A stretch of DNA of 7,320 nucleotides from an uncultured Cocleimonas sp. (GCA_938041705.1 CALISP010000066.1:1-7320), one strand, 5' to 3'. Shown: positions 1 through 6,248, counted from the stretch's first letter. Notes: generated by a model from the sequence alone, not told the origin. A program made the numbers and translations.

Positions 1-875
1 TTATTTGTTAAACCATACATGAATGCACCTGCAAACATATCTCCAGCACCATTGGTATCTATTGCTTCAACTTTTACAGGGTCAATATTAACCGAATTTC
101 CGGGATTAACGACTCTTGCGCCCTTGCTTCCTAAAGTAATAACGAGTTTTTTGGTGATTTTTAATAGTTCCGTAATAGCTTCATCTAAAGTATCTTTATC
201 AGAAAAAGTTAATGCTTCTTCTTCATTGCTGAACAATACATCCACACCATCACCAATAATTTCAGAGACACCTTCTTTGAAGTAGGTAACCATGGCAGGA
301 TCAGAAAATGTAAATGCAGTTTTAACATTATTATCTTTGGCTACTTTTCGTGCATGAATAGCCGCATTTCTTGATACATCAGATGTCACTAAATATCCTT
401 CAATGTAGATATATTCTGATTTAACTAATTCTTCCAGATGTAAATCAGACTCTGAAAAATCTGCAGTAATGCCTAGAAAAGTGTTCATGGTACGTTCTGC
501 ATCTTCGGTTACCATAACCAAACATTTACCCGTTACACCATCTTCTTTGACTTGATCTAATTTAGTTTCGACCCCAGCCAGTGCTAAGTCTTTCATGTAG
601 AACTCACCAGTTTCATCATCAGCAACTTTGCATGCGTAAAAAGTTTTTCCACCTAGCTGGCTAATTGCAACTAATGTGTTTGCTGCAGAACCACCACCGG
701 CTCGTTTTTTTAATCCAAATTTTTCATTTAAATTGGTAACTAACTTATGTTGTTGATCTTCATCTATTAAAGTCATTAAACCTTTTTCAATGCTGTGATC
801 TTTCAAAAATGAGTCAGTTACTTCAAACTCAGCATCCACTAGTGCGTTACCTATGCCATAAACTTGATATTTCAT
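1..875 (-). CDS. PfkB-family kinase, probable adenosine kinase (C-terminus cut by window edge)
   Basis: The protein phosphorylates a nucleoside or sugar with ATP; the N-terminus (MKYQVYGIGNALVDAEFEV) best fits the bacterial adenosine-kinase branch of the PfkB/ribokinase family, which would make AMP from adenosine in the cytoplasm. The frame reads without a stop from ATG at 873-875 to the window edge, giving 291 complete residues of a family usually about 310-340 long, so roughly 20-50 are missing. Visible motifs are the glycine-rich substrate-side signature GGGSAAN at residues 60-66 and the C-terminal PfkB signature DTNGAGD at 273-279, whose Asp279 is the expected catalytic base; DVLFSNEEEA in the middle is also typical. 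The start is set by alignment to the family's N-terminus; a weak GAG lies 11 nt upstream. It is divergent from icd. Substrate could instead be another sugar or nucleoside; the family call is firm, the substrate is inferred. Confidence 0.88.
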   Translation of the reverse strand, partial: MKYQVYGIGNALVDAEFEVTDSFLKDHSIEKGLMTLIDEDQQHKLVTNLNEKFGLKKRAGGGSAANTLVAISQLGGKTFYACKVADDETGEFYMKDLALAGVETKLDQVKEDGVTGKCLVMVTEDAERTMNTFLGITADFSESDLHLEELVKSEYIYIEGYLVTSDVSRNAAIHARKVAKDNNVKTAFTFSDPAMVTYFKEGVSEIIGDGVDVLFSNEEEALTFSDKDTLDEAITELLKITKKLVITLGSKGARVVNPGNSVNIDPVKVEAIDTNGAGDMFAGAFMYGLTN

Positions 876-1004
876 TATTTTAAATTCTCGTTATTAACGT
901 AAAAACGTGGCTAATTTAACAGGTTTATTGAAAAACAACAGCTTGATTTACGATATAATAGCCTCAATATTATTTAGATAAATTCGGAGCAACTTAGTAA
1001 ATAT
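876..1004. promoter_or_regulatory. Divergent intergenic region with candidate icd promoter
   Basis: This 129-bp AT-rich gap lies between two divergently transcribed genes and must hold promoters for both. Towards icd, a perfect TATAAT lies at 954-959; the nearest good -35 is TTGAAA at 928-933, but the 20-nt spacer is longer than the ideal 17, so the promoter may be weak or activator-dependent. An alternative pair is TTGATT (943-948) with TATTAT (968-973), spacer 19. GGAG at 986-989 is the only Shine-Dalgarno-like match for icd and sits a long 15 nt before ATG. Close to the kinase start is an interrupted palindrome CGTTATTAACG (889-899), a possible operator half or chance. No convincing -10/-35 pair is seen for the kinase. 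Confidence 0.4.
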
Positions 1005-2261
1005 ATGAACTATCAGCATATTAAAATTCCAGATTCAGGAAGTAAGATCTCAACTAACCCAGATTTTTCTTTAAACGTACCTGATCAACCTATCATTCCT
1101 TTTATTGAAGGTGATGGTATTGGTATTGATATCACACCAGTGATGCATAAAGTTATTGATGCAGCTGTTGCAAAAGCATATGACGGCGTTAAGAAAATTC
1201 ATTGGATGGAAATTTTCGCTGGAGAAAAAGCGACTAAAGTTTATGGTGCTGATGTTTGGATGCCTGAAGAAACAATGGATGTTCTTAAAGAGTATGTCGT
1301 TTCAATAAAAGGCCCACTAACCACTCCTGTTGGAGGTGGTATTCGTTCTTTGAATGTGACGATGCGGCAAGAGCTTGATTTATATACATGCTTGCGCCCA
1401 ATTCGTTATTACGCAGGAACTCCAAGTCCTGTTCGTGAACCAGAAAAAACTGACATGGTTATATTCCGAGAAAACTCGGAAGATATTTATGCTGGAATAG
1501 AGTGGGAAGCTGGTTCTGATGAAGTGAAAAAAGTTATCGATTTCTTACAAAAAGAAATGGGTGTAAATAAAATTCGTTTTCCTGAATCATCTGGTATTGG
1601 TATTAAACCGGTTTCAAAAGAAGGCACAGAACGTTTGGTTCGAAAAGCGATGCAATATGCTGTCGACAATGACAAGCCAAGTGTTACCTTGGTACACAAA
1701 GGTAATATAATGAAGTTCACAGAAGGTGGCTTCAAACAATGGGGTTATGAACTTGCAAAAACAGAGTTTGGTGCTATCGAGTTAAATGGTGGACCTTGGT
1801 TAACCTTCAAAAACCCTAAGACTGGTAATGATATTATTGTTAAAGACGTTATAGCTGATGCTTTTTTACAGAATATATTATTGCATGCAGAAGATTATGA
1901 CGTTGTTGCCACATTGAATCTGAATGGTGATTATATTTCTGATGCTTTGGCAGCTCAAGTCGGTGGTATTGGCATAGCACCAGGCGCAAATTTATCCGAT
2001 ACCATTGGCTTATTTGAAGCTACTCACGGAACTGCTCCTCCAATTGCGGGTCTTAATAAAGCGAACCCAGGGTCAATTATCTTATCAGCTGAAATGATGC
2101 TTAGGCATATAGGCTGGAAAGATGCCGCTGATTTAATTGTAAAAGCTCTTTCAGGTGCGATTGCTGCGAAAAAAGTCACTTTTGACTTTTCTTCACAAAT
2201 GGATGATGCAACAGAAGTAAGCTGTTCTGAATTTGGTGATCAAATGATCGCTCATATGTAA
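1005..2261 (+). CDS. icd: Isocitrate dehydrogenase, type I homodimeric, predicted NAD+-preferring
   Basis: Oxidatively decarboxylates isocitrate to 2-oxoglutarate in the TCA cycle (cytoplasm). At 418 residues it nearly equals E. coli Icd (416) and aligns along its whole length with a constant +2 offset. Isocitrate/metal residues are all present: Ser115 and Asn117 in the RSLNV motif, Arg121, Arg131, Arg155, Tyr162, Lys232, Asp285, Asp309 and Asp313. Ser115 matches E. coli Ser113, the AceK phosphorylation site, so control by phosphorylation is possible if the genome has aceK. The coenzyme pocket differs: E. coli Lys344, Tyr345, Val351, Tyr391 and Arg395 become Pro346, Ile347, Ala353, Phe393 and Ser397. 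Loss of Lys, Tyr and Arg contacts to the NADP+ 2'-phosphate predicts NAD+ use (inference). The ATG is chosen because the N-terminus matches the family; its ribosome site is poor. clpS starts 15 bp after the stop. Confidence 0.96.
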   Translation: MNYQHIKIPDSGSKISTNPDFSLNVPDQPIIPFIEGDGIGIDITPVMHKVIDAAVAKAYDGVKKIHWMEIFAGEKATKVYGADVWMPEETMDVLKEYVVSIKGPLTTPVGGGIRSLNVTMRQELDLYTCLRPIRYYAGTPSPVREPEKTDMVIFRENSEDIYAGIEWEAGSDEVKKVIDFLQKEMGVNKIRFPESSGIGIKPVSKEGTERLVRKAMQYAVDNDKPSVTLVHKGNIMKFTEGGFKQWGYELAKTEFGAIELNGGPWLTFKNPKTGNDIIVKDVIADAFLQNILLHAEDYDVVATLNLNGDYISDALAAQVGGIGIAPGANLSDTIGLFEATHGTAPPIAGLNKANPGSIILSAEMMLRHIGWKDAADLIVKALSGAIAAKKVTFDFSSQMDDATEVSCSEFGDQMIAHM

Positions 2262-2276
2262 ATGTGAGTCTTTACC

Positions 2277-2705
2277 ATGATGTTATATGAAATGAATAAT
2301 GTGAAAAGTACGACTAAGCAAAGAAATAAGAAAGATATCAAACTAAATATGAAACAGGATATCCAAGATACGTTGACAGTAATTAACCAATCTGATGAAG
2401 ATGTTGATCATGATTCTGGTCTGATGGTACAAGAATCCCGTCCAGACGTAGCAGAACCAAAGCGATATATGGTTATACTAATCAATGATGATTTTACGCC
2501 AATGGAATTTGTAGTATTGATTCTGAAAGAGTTTTTTAATTTAGATGAAGAAGCTGCAACTCGTATCATGTTAAATGTGCATACTAAAGGTAAAGGTGTA
2601 TGTGGTATTTATTCAAAAGATATTGCTGAAACTAAAGTTGTAATGGTAAATGAGTTTGCAAAAGAAAATGAGCATCCACTGCTGTGTACAATGGAACAAG
2701 CGTAA
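2277..2705 (+). CDS. clpS: ClpS, N-degron adaptor of ClpAP (start uncertain)
   Basis: ClpS binds proteins with bulky N-terminal residues and hands them to the ClpA N-domain for degradation by ClpAP. The core from about residue 64 to the end closely follows E. coli ClpS. The N-degron pocket residues are visible: Asn70-Asp71-Asp72 in the INDD motif, gatekeeper Met76 in TPMEF, Met98 and His102, equivalent to E. coli N34, D35, D36, M40, M62 and H66; the AETK and NEHPLLC motifs are conserved. From this ATG the protein is 142 residues, longer than E. coli (106) or Pseudomonas (about 120). ATGs at 2280, 2292 and 2349 are alternatives; the one at 2349 gives 118 residues and may be the true start. No candidate has a good ribosome site (GAG at 2266-2268 before 2277; AAGAAAG some 14 nt before 2349). 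It lies 15 bp after icd and 76 bp before clpA, suggesting one transcript. Confidence 0.95.
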   Translation: MMLYEMNNVKSTTKQRNKKDIKLNMKQDIQDTLTVINQSDEDVDHDSGLMVQESRPDVAEPKRYMVILINDDFTPMEFVVLILKEFFNLDEEAATRIMLNVHTKGKGVCGIYSKDIAETKVVMVNEFAKENEHPLLCTMEQA

Positions 2706-2781
2706 TAATAAAATTGTTCAGTATTAAAGTGAAAGATAATTTAGGGCTATACCTAGTAAAAATGGGTAAAAGGAGAGGAAT

Positions 2782-5076
2782 ATGTTAAGTACAGAAGTCG
2801 AATATTCAATCAATAAACTATTTAGAGATGCTCGTGATAAGCATCATGAGTTTGTGACTGTAGAACATTTATTACTCTCAATGACTACTAATCCATCTGC
2901 AGGAAAAGCTTTACGCGCATGCGGTGTCGATATTGCAGTCTTACAGACAGAGTTGGAAAGCTATATTGAAGAAAGCACTCCATTACTGACTGAAGAAGAT
3001 AAACGTGAAACTCAGCCCACATTAGGTTTTCAGCGTGTTATTCAGCGAGCTGTTTACCATGTTCAAGCAACTGGCAAAGGTGAAGTTTCAGGAGAAAATA
3101 TACTAGTCGCTATATTCGGTGAACCAGAATCTCATGCAGTTTATTATCTTGGTAAACAAGATATGTCTCGATTGGACTTAGTTAATTATGTGTCTCATGA
3201 TATTCATAAAGATGAGGCGATGCTTTCTGATTTTACACTTGAAGATTCAAATACTAATGAAGAGCAGGGTGATGTAAATATTGAACCTGATCAAGAGGGT
3301 GTTGAGCCTCAAGAAACTCCGTTAGAAAAATTTGCTACTAATTTAAATAAACAAGCCTTAGATGGGAAAATTGATCCTCTAATTGGCCGTGATTTAGAAA
3401 TAGAACGCACTGTTCAGGTTCTATGTCGAAGAAGGAAAAACAATCCTTTATTGGTAGGTGAATCTGGTGTGGGTAAAACTGCAATTGCAGAGGGTTTAGC
3501 AAAACGCATTATTGATAAAGAAGTACCAGAAGTGCTTCATGATGCAATTATATACTCTTTAGATTTAGGAGCTTTGGTTGCTGGTACTAAGTATCGAGGT
3601 GATTTTGAGAAGCGCTTAAAAGGTGTGCTAAATCAAATTAAAGCCGAAGAGAATGCAGTTCTATTTATTGATGAGATTCATATAATGATAGGCGCAGGTG
3701 CCACCTCTGGTGGAACTATGGATGCCTCTAACTTACTCAAGCCTATGCTGGCTACAGGGGAATTAAAGTGTATTGGGTCAACGACGTTCCAGGAATATCA
3801 CAGTATTTTTGAGAAAGAACGTGCCTTAGCCAGACGTTTCCAAAAAATTGATGTTAAAGAACCAACAATTCCAGAAACTGTAAAAATATTAAAAGGTTTG
3901 AAGTCTCGTTTTGAAGAGTTTCATAATGTTACTTACACTATGTCTGCGCTTGAATCTGCAGTAAAACTATCTGAAAGATACATAACAGATCGTTTTTTGC
4001 CTGATAAAGCAATTGATGTCATTGATGAAGCTGGTGCAAACAGACAATTGCAGCCTAAGAGTACTCGTAAGAAGAAGATTACTGTTAGCGATGTAGAAGC
4101 AATAGTTGCCAAGATTGCACGCGTACCACCAAAAACAGTTTCAAGCTCAGATATGGAAGTGCTTAGAAACTTAGATCTAAACTTGAAGCGCGTGGTATTT
4201 GGTCAAGATATGGCGATTGATCAACTAGTTACAGCGGTGAAAATGTCTCGTTCAGGATTGCGTGATGATTCTAAACCGATAGGGTCGTTTGTTTTTGCTG
4301 GACCAACAGGAGTAGGTAAAACTGAAGTAACGAATCAACTAGCAGAAAATTTAGGCATAGAATTGTTACGTTTTGATATGTCTGAATACATGGAAAGACA
4401 TACAGTATCTCGCTTGATAGGAGCGCCTCCTGGTTACGTTGGTTTTGATGATGGTGGTTTATTAACTGATGCCGTTAACAAAAACCCGCATGCAGTGTTG
4501 TTACTTGATGAAATAGAAAAAGCTCATCCAGATGTCTTCAATCTTCTGTTGCAAGTTATGGACAACGGTAGTTTGACTGACAGTACGGGACGTAAAGTCG
4601 ACTTTAGAAACGTTATTTTAGTGATGACTAGTAATGCTGGAGCTGAAAACATTAGTCGTAGCTCAATGGGCTTCACTAAACAAGATCACTCTTTAGATAC
4701 TATGAAGGCGATTGAAAGTACCTTCACCCCTGAATTCCGTAATCGATTAGATGGTGTGATTCAGTTTAAATCTCTAGATGAGAAGGTAATTATCTCTATC
4801 GTTGATAAGTTCTTGATAAGACTCGAAGCTCAGCTTCTAGAAAAGAAAGTAACCTTAATTGTTGATGATAAAGCAAAACGCTGGTTAGCCGATAATGGAC
4901 ATGACACAGCTATGGGTGCAAGACCTATGGAGCGTTTGATTCAACAAAAAATTAAGCGTGAGCTAGCTGATGAAATCTTATTTGGCAAATTGAGTAAAGG
5001 CGGTGGAACCGTAAGAATAACTGAAAAATCTGATAAGTTGGTTCTATCCTTCGAAGAGAAAACAGTGCCTGCATAA
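2782..5076 (+). CDS. clpA: ClpA, AAA+ unfoldase of the ClpAP protease
   Basis: Hexameric cytoplasmic ATPase that unfolds substrates and threads them into ClpP. It has 764 residues (E. coli 758). Order: Clp N-domain repeats (about 1-145), which dock ClpS; an acidic linker (about 150-180); AAA module 1 with Walker A GESGVGKT (226-233), Walker B VLFIDE (293-298) and arginine fingers Arg351/Arg352; AAA module 2 with Walker A GPTGVGKT (507-514), Walker B VLLLDE (572-577) and sensor-2 GAR (712-714). There is no long ClpB-type coiled-coil middle domain, which separates it from ClpB. The ClpP-docking loop reads Met629-Gly630-Phe631 where E. coli has IGL; this fits the general hydrophobic-Gly-hydrophobic loop, so ClpP binding should be kept. 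The start has a strong ribosome site, AGGAG at 2771-2775, six bases before ATG. The gene is followed by an intrinsic terminator; infA, often next to clpA in gammaproteobacteria, is not here. Confidence 0.98.
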   Translation: MLSTEVEYSINKLFRDARDKHHEFVTVEHLLLSMTTNPSAGKALRACGVDIAVLQTELESYIEESTPLLTEEDKRETQPTLGFQRVIQRAVYHVQATGKGEVSGENILVAIFGEPESHAVYYLGKQDMSRLDLVNYVSHDIHKDEAMLSDFTLEDSNTNEEQGDVNIEPDQEGVEPQETPLEKFATNLNKQALDGKIDPLIGRDLEIERTVQVLCRRRKNNPLLVGESGVGKTAIAEGLAKRIIDKEVPEVLHDAIIYSLDLGALVAGTKYRGDFEKRLKGVLNQIKAEENAVLFIDEIHIMIGAGATSGGTMDASNLLKPMLATGELKCIGSTTFQEYHSIFEKERALARRFQKIDVKEPTIPETVKILKGLKSRFEEFHNVTYTMSALESAVKLSERYITDRFLPDKAIDVIDEAGANRQLQPKSTRKKKITVSDVEAIVAKIARVPPKTVSSSDMEVLRNLDLNLKRVVFGQDMAIDQLVTAVKMSRSGLRDDSKPIGSFVFAGPTGVGKTEVTNQLAENLGIELLRFDMSEYMERHTVSRLIGAPPGYVGFDDGGLLTDAVNKNPHAVLLLDEIEKAHPDVFNLLLQVMDNGSLTDSTGRKVDFRNVILVMTSNAGAENISRSSMGFTKQDHSLDTMKAIESTFTPEFRNRLDGVIQFKSLDEKVIISIVDKFLIRLEAQLLEKKVTLIVDDKAKRWLADNGHDTAMGARPMERLIQQKIKRELADEILFGKLSKGGGTVRITEKSDKLVLSFEEKTVPA

Positions 5077-5100
5077 GCTTAAGCCATTAGGTATTCTATG

Positions 5101-5129
5101 CTAGTTATTAGCTAGTTATTAGCTAGTTA
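5101..5129. repeat. 11-bp tandem repeat, 2.6 copies, with stop codons in all six frames
   Basis: The unit CTAGTTATTAG occurs at 5101-5111 and 5112-5122, and its first seven bases again at 5123-5129, without mismatch. Because 11 is not a multiple of three, the TAG triplets fall in all three plus frames (5102, 5109, 5113), and the CTA/TTA triplets (5101, 5105, 5112) give stops in all three minus frames. It begins 24 bp after the clpA stop and just before the terminator. It may have arisen by slippage; a role as a translation barrier is only a suggestion. Confidence 0.9.
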
Positions 5130-5132
5130 AGG

Positions 5133-5140
5133 AAGGAGGT
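5133..5140 (+). promoter_or_regulatory. Orphan Shine-Dalgarno-like sequence, no start codon
   Basis: AAGGAGGT is a near-perfect complement of the 16S rRNA 3' tail, stronger than the site of any gene in the window, yet no ATG or GTG follows at usable distance. The only nearby candidate, TTG at 5153, gives three codons before TAA and lies inside the terminator stem. It may be chance, a remnant of a lost gene start, or a ribosome-binding element in the 3' untranslated region of the clpA transcript. Confidence 0.35.
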
Positions 5141-5144
5141 ACAT

Positions 5145-5184
5145 AATCCATCTTGATAATATAACATCAAGGTGGATTTTTTTT
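5145..5184 (+). terminator. Rho-independent terminator after clpA
   Basis: The left arm ATCCATCTTGAT (5146-5157) pairs with ATCAAGGTGGAT (5166-5177) around an 8-base loop AATATAAC. There is one G-U pair, and A5145-T5178 extends the stem to 13 bp. A run of eight T (5177-5184) follows directly. The strand and position fit termination of the icd-clpS-clpA transcript. The purine-rich AAGGAGGT just upstream is outside the stem. Confidence 0.93.
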
Positions 5185-5363
5185 GATTAAACGTAATTGA
5201 AATAAAAACACTATCGGTTAGCTGTAGTATTAATTCAGTTTGTAAATTAGTACCTGAGTCTAGCGAGTTTTTTAAAGCAGGAGATACTGTTTTTTGAGTT
5301 TTGACAATAAACGTTAAGATTAATTAACCTAAAAGGACACCCCCACACTTTTACGCTATTTTT

Positions 5364-5388
5364 ATGTCATTAGAGCGATGACATTTTT
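5364..5388 (+). terminator. Hairpin with T-run inside the inverted-repeat element
   Basis: ATGTCAT (5364-5370) pairs perfectly with ATGACAT (5378-5384) around the 7-base loop TAGAGCG, followed by five T (5384-5388). It has the shape of a weak plus-strand terminator but a modest GC content. It may be a backup for read-through from clpA, or part of the structure of the surrounding element. Confidence 0.4.
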
Positions 5389-5402
5389 ATTAAAGAAGAG
5401 AG

Positions 5403-5425
5403 CGGATATGGTTATATCCGTTTTT
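5403..5425 (+). terminator. Second hairpin with T-run inside the inverted-repeat element
   Basis: CGGATAT (5403-5409) pairs perfectly with ATATCCG (5414-5420) around the tetraloop GGTT, followed by TTTTT (5421-5425). It has terminator form on the plus strand and is compact. With the hairpin 18 bases before it, it makes a two-hairpin array within the inverted repeat. Confidence 0.45.
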
Positions 5426-5470
5426 AATGATTGGACGTAATAGATAAAAGTGAGGGCTATCTAAGAGAAT

Positions 5471-5499
5471 GATTAAGCAATTGTTAGACTAGCTTAATC
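5471..5499 (-). terminator. 8-bp inverted repeat at the end of the membrane-protein gene
   Basis: GATTAAGC (5471-5478) and GCTTAATC (5492-5499) are perfect inverted repeats around a 13-base loop, starting 9 bases after the stop codon of the minus-strand gene. In that direction no T-run follows (ATTCTC), so if it acts in termination or 3'-end stability it is not a standard intrinsic terminator. Confidence 0.35.
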
Positions 5500-5508
5500 T
5501 AAAGAAAA

Positions 5509-6162
5509 CTATCTCTTTAAATAAATTACATTATTTACTTCAAGATTTTTTGTGAAGGTGCCATAGAATTTTTCGTACATTGTGTTGCAAATACGATCAT
5601 AAAGTACTTCATCAATTAATCCTGAATTTAAAAGATCATTCACATTGTCCGTGTGTATTTCATATTGCAATTCTGCATTTGACTTCAAGCTAGTTGAACT
5701 AGATTCAAATTGCTTAGCTTCTTCAATAGCTGCATTCAAATCATTAATAAATTGTCTTGTGGCACTATTTTTGATTAACGATTGATCGAATTCAAATAAG
5801 ACGTTATTAGAAAAAGAATCAAGATATTTTTGGGATTTTATAGGCTTGCAAAGTAATGCAATTGAGCCGAACACACAGCTTAGAAAAGAAATGATACTTA
5901 GTAGATTATTGTATATTAGAACTGAATCCCTGCTCACATAAGTAATCCAAGAAATAACAATACAACCTAAGAGTAGAACAAGCCATGGTAAAAATGAGGG
6001 TGTGTTTTGACCTTCTTCAACATTAATACTATTTAAAGAGATGGTTTTAGAGTTAAGTGACCCTGATCTCGTTAAAATATTAAGTTCTAGATTACTAGAT
6101 GACAGTAATTTGTATTCAATGGTTTTGAATAAAGTGTTAATCACTATTGAAGAATTTATCAT
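5509..6162 (-). CDS. Hypothetical protein with two transmembrane segments
   Basis: I do not recognise this 217-residue protein. Residues 13-47 alternate polar and hydrophobic positions, as in beta-strands. Two hydrophobic segments follow: about 56-76 (from SFLPWLVLL) and about 86-105 (from NLLSIISFL), joined by a nine-residue turn with one Arg and one Asp, consistent with a membrane hairpin whose N- and C-terminal parts lie on the same side. The C-terminal part (106-217) is soluble: residues 121-150 look like a strand and a long helix, a Ser/Gln-rich stretch lies near 151-162, and a helix pair follows at about 173-200 (LLNSGLIDEVLYDRI). There is no signal peptide or catalytic motif. The first ATG is used; the only purine-rich sequence upstream (AGAGAAA, near 6176-6182) is about 13 nt away, so the ribosome site is poor. 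A TATAAT lies 34 nt upstream of the start. It is co-oriented with the HhH-repeat gene, 145 bp downstream of it. Confidence 0.75.
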   Translation of the reverse strand: MINSSIVINTLFKTIEYKLLSSSNLELNILTRSGSLNSKTISLNSINVEEGQNTPSFLPWLVLLLGCIVISWITYVSRDSVLIYNNLLSIISFLSCVFGSIALLCKPIKSQKYLDSFSNNVLFEFDQSLIKNSATRQFINDLNAAIEEAKQFESSSTSLKSNAELQYEIHTDNVNDLLNSGLIDEVLYDRICNTMYEKFYGTFTKNLEVNNVIYLKR

Positions 6163-6193
6163 AATTATTTTGTCGTTTCTCTAAGATTAGAAA

Positions 6194-6205
6194 CAATTAT
6201 AATTG
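6194..6205. promoter_or_regulatory. 12-bp perfect palindrome containing a candidate -10 box
   Basis: CAATTATAATTG is its own reverse complement. Its core reads TATAAT on the minus strand (6196-6201), about 34 bases before the start of the membrane-protein gene, a usual distance for a -10 box. No -35 match is seen at 16-18 bp spacing (TACCTG at 17) and there is no extended -10 TGn, so either an activator is needed or this is chance in AT-rich DNA. The palindrome could be an operator. Confidence 0.3.
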
Positions 6206-6220
6206 GAGATTATGTCTTCA

Positions 6221-6248
6221 GGTAGGACGCCCTACCTTAACAGTAGGG
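6221..6248 (-). promoter_or_regulatory. Two mutually exclusive hairpins between the two minus-strand genes
   Basis: GGTAGG (6221-6226) can pair with CCTACC (6231-6236) around ACGC, while the overlapping CCCTAC (6230-6235) can pair with GTAGGG (6243-6248) around a 7-base loop. Both stems are 6 bp, GC-rich and perfect, in an otherwise AT-rich gap, and share the middle arm. Neither is followed by a T-run on the minus strand, so neither looks like an intrinsic terminator. A 5' leader switch, an RNA-stability element or a protein site are all open. Confidence 0.4.

Larger units (their letters stand above)
5331..5456. repeat. Inverted-repeat element with internal hairpins, possible MITE/REP-like remnant
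   Basis: CCCACACTTTTA at 5342-5353 is the reverse complement, with one mismatch in 12, of TAAAAGTGAGGG at 5445-5456. The arms enclose 91 bp with two further hairpins. The left arm continues outward as AAAAGGACACC (5331-5341). On the minus strand this end reads as AAAAGTG, a G-run, then GTCC, which resembles ends I associate from memory with REP sequences and IS200-like Y1 transposases in marine gammaproteobacteria. No transposase is present and no target-site duplication is obvious, so a non-autonomous or decayed element is only an inference. Confidence 0.4.
5077..5508. other. Gene-free convergent intergenic region
   Basis: This 432-bp stretch lies between the ends of clpA (plus) and the membrane-protein gene (minus). 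I find no ORF with coding character. In order it holds an 11-bp tandem repeat, an orphan AAGGAGGT, a strong terminator, about 145 bp of AT-rich DNA (5185-5330) with nothing recognisable except a consensus TTGACA at 5301-5306 that lacks a matching -10, then an inverted-repeat element with two hairpins and a last inverted repeat near the end of the minus-strand gene. These are listed separately. Confidence 0.8.

Noticed and set aside
19..285. Plus-strand open frame of 88 codons
   Set aside because: It lies antisense to the well-supported PfkB-family kinase, has no ribosome site and shows no recognisable domain.
1487..1735. Minus-strand open frame of 82 codons
   Set aside because: It is antisense to the conserved middle of icd and has no family features; a shadow of icd codon use.
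2714..2740. Possible clpA promoter, TTGTTC with GATAAT
   Set aside because: The spacer is only 15 bp and the -35 is weak; the short gap to clpS makes read-through the simpler explanation.
5131..5149. Minus strand resembles a 16S rRNA 3' end (GGAT ... ACCTCCTT)
   Set aside because: Only the anti-Shine-Dalgarno core matches; the intervening bases differ and no rRNA sequence is next to it.
5301..5306. Perfect -35 box TTGACA
   Set aside because: At 16-18 bp spacing the sequence is ATTAAC, TTAACC or similar, a poor -10, and no gene follows on the plus strand. Kept only as context for the hairpin array.
5408..5440. Ten-codon ORF beginning ATGGTTATATCC
   Set aside because: Its start lies inside a perfect hairpin, the upstream purines are ordinary for AT-rich DNA, and nothing supports translation.
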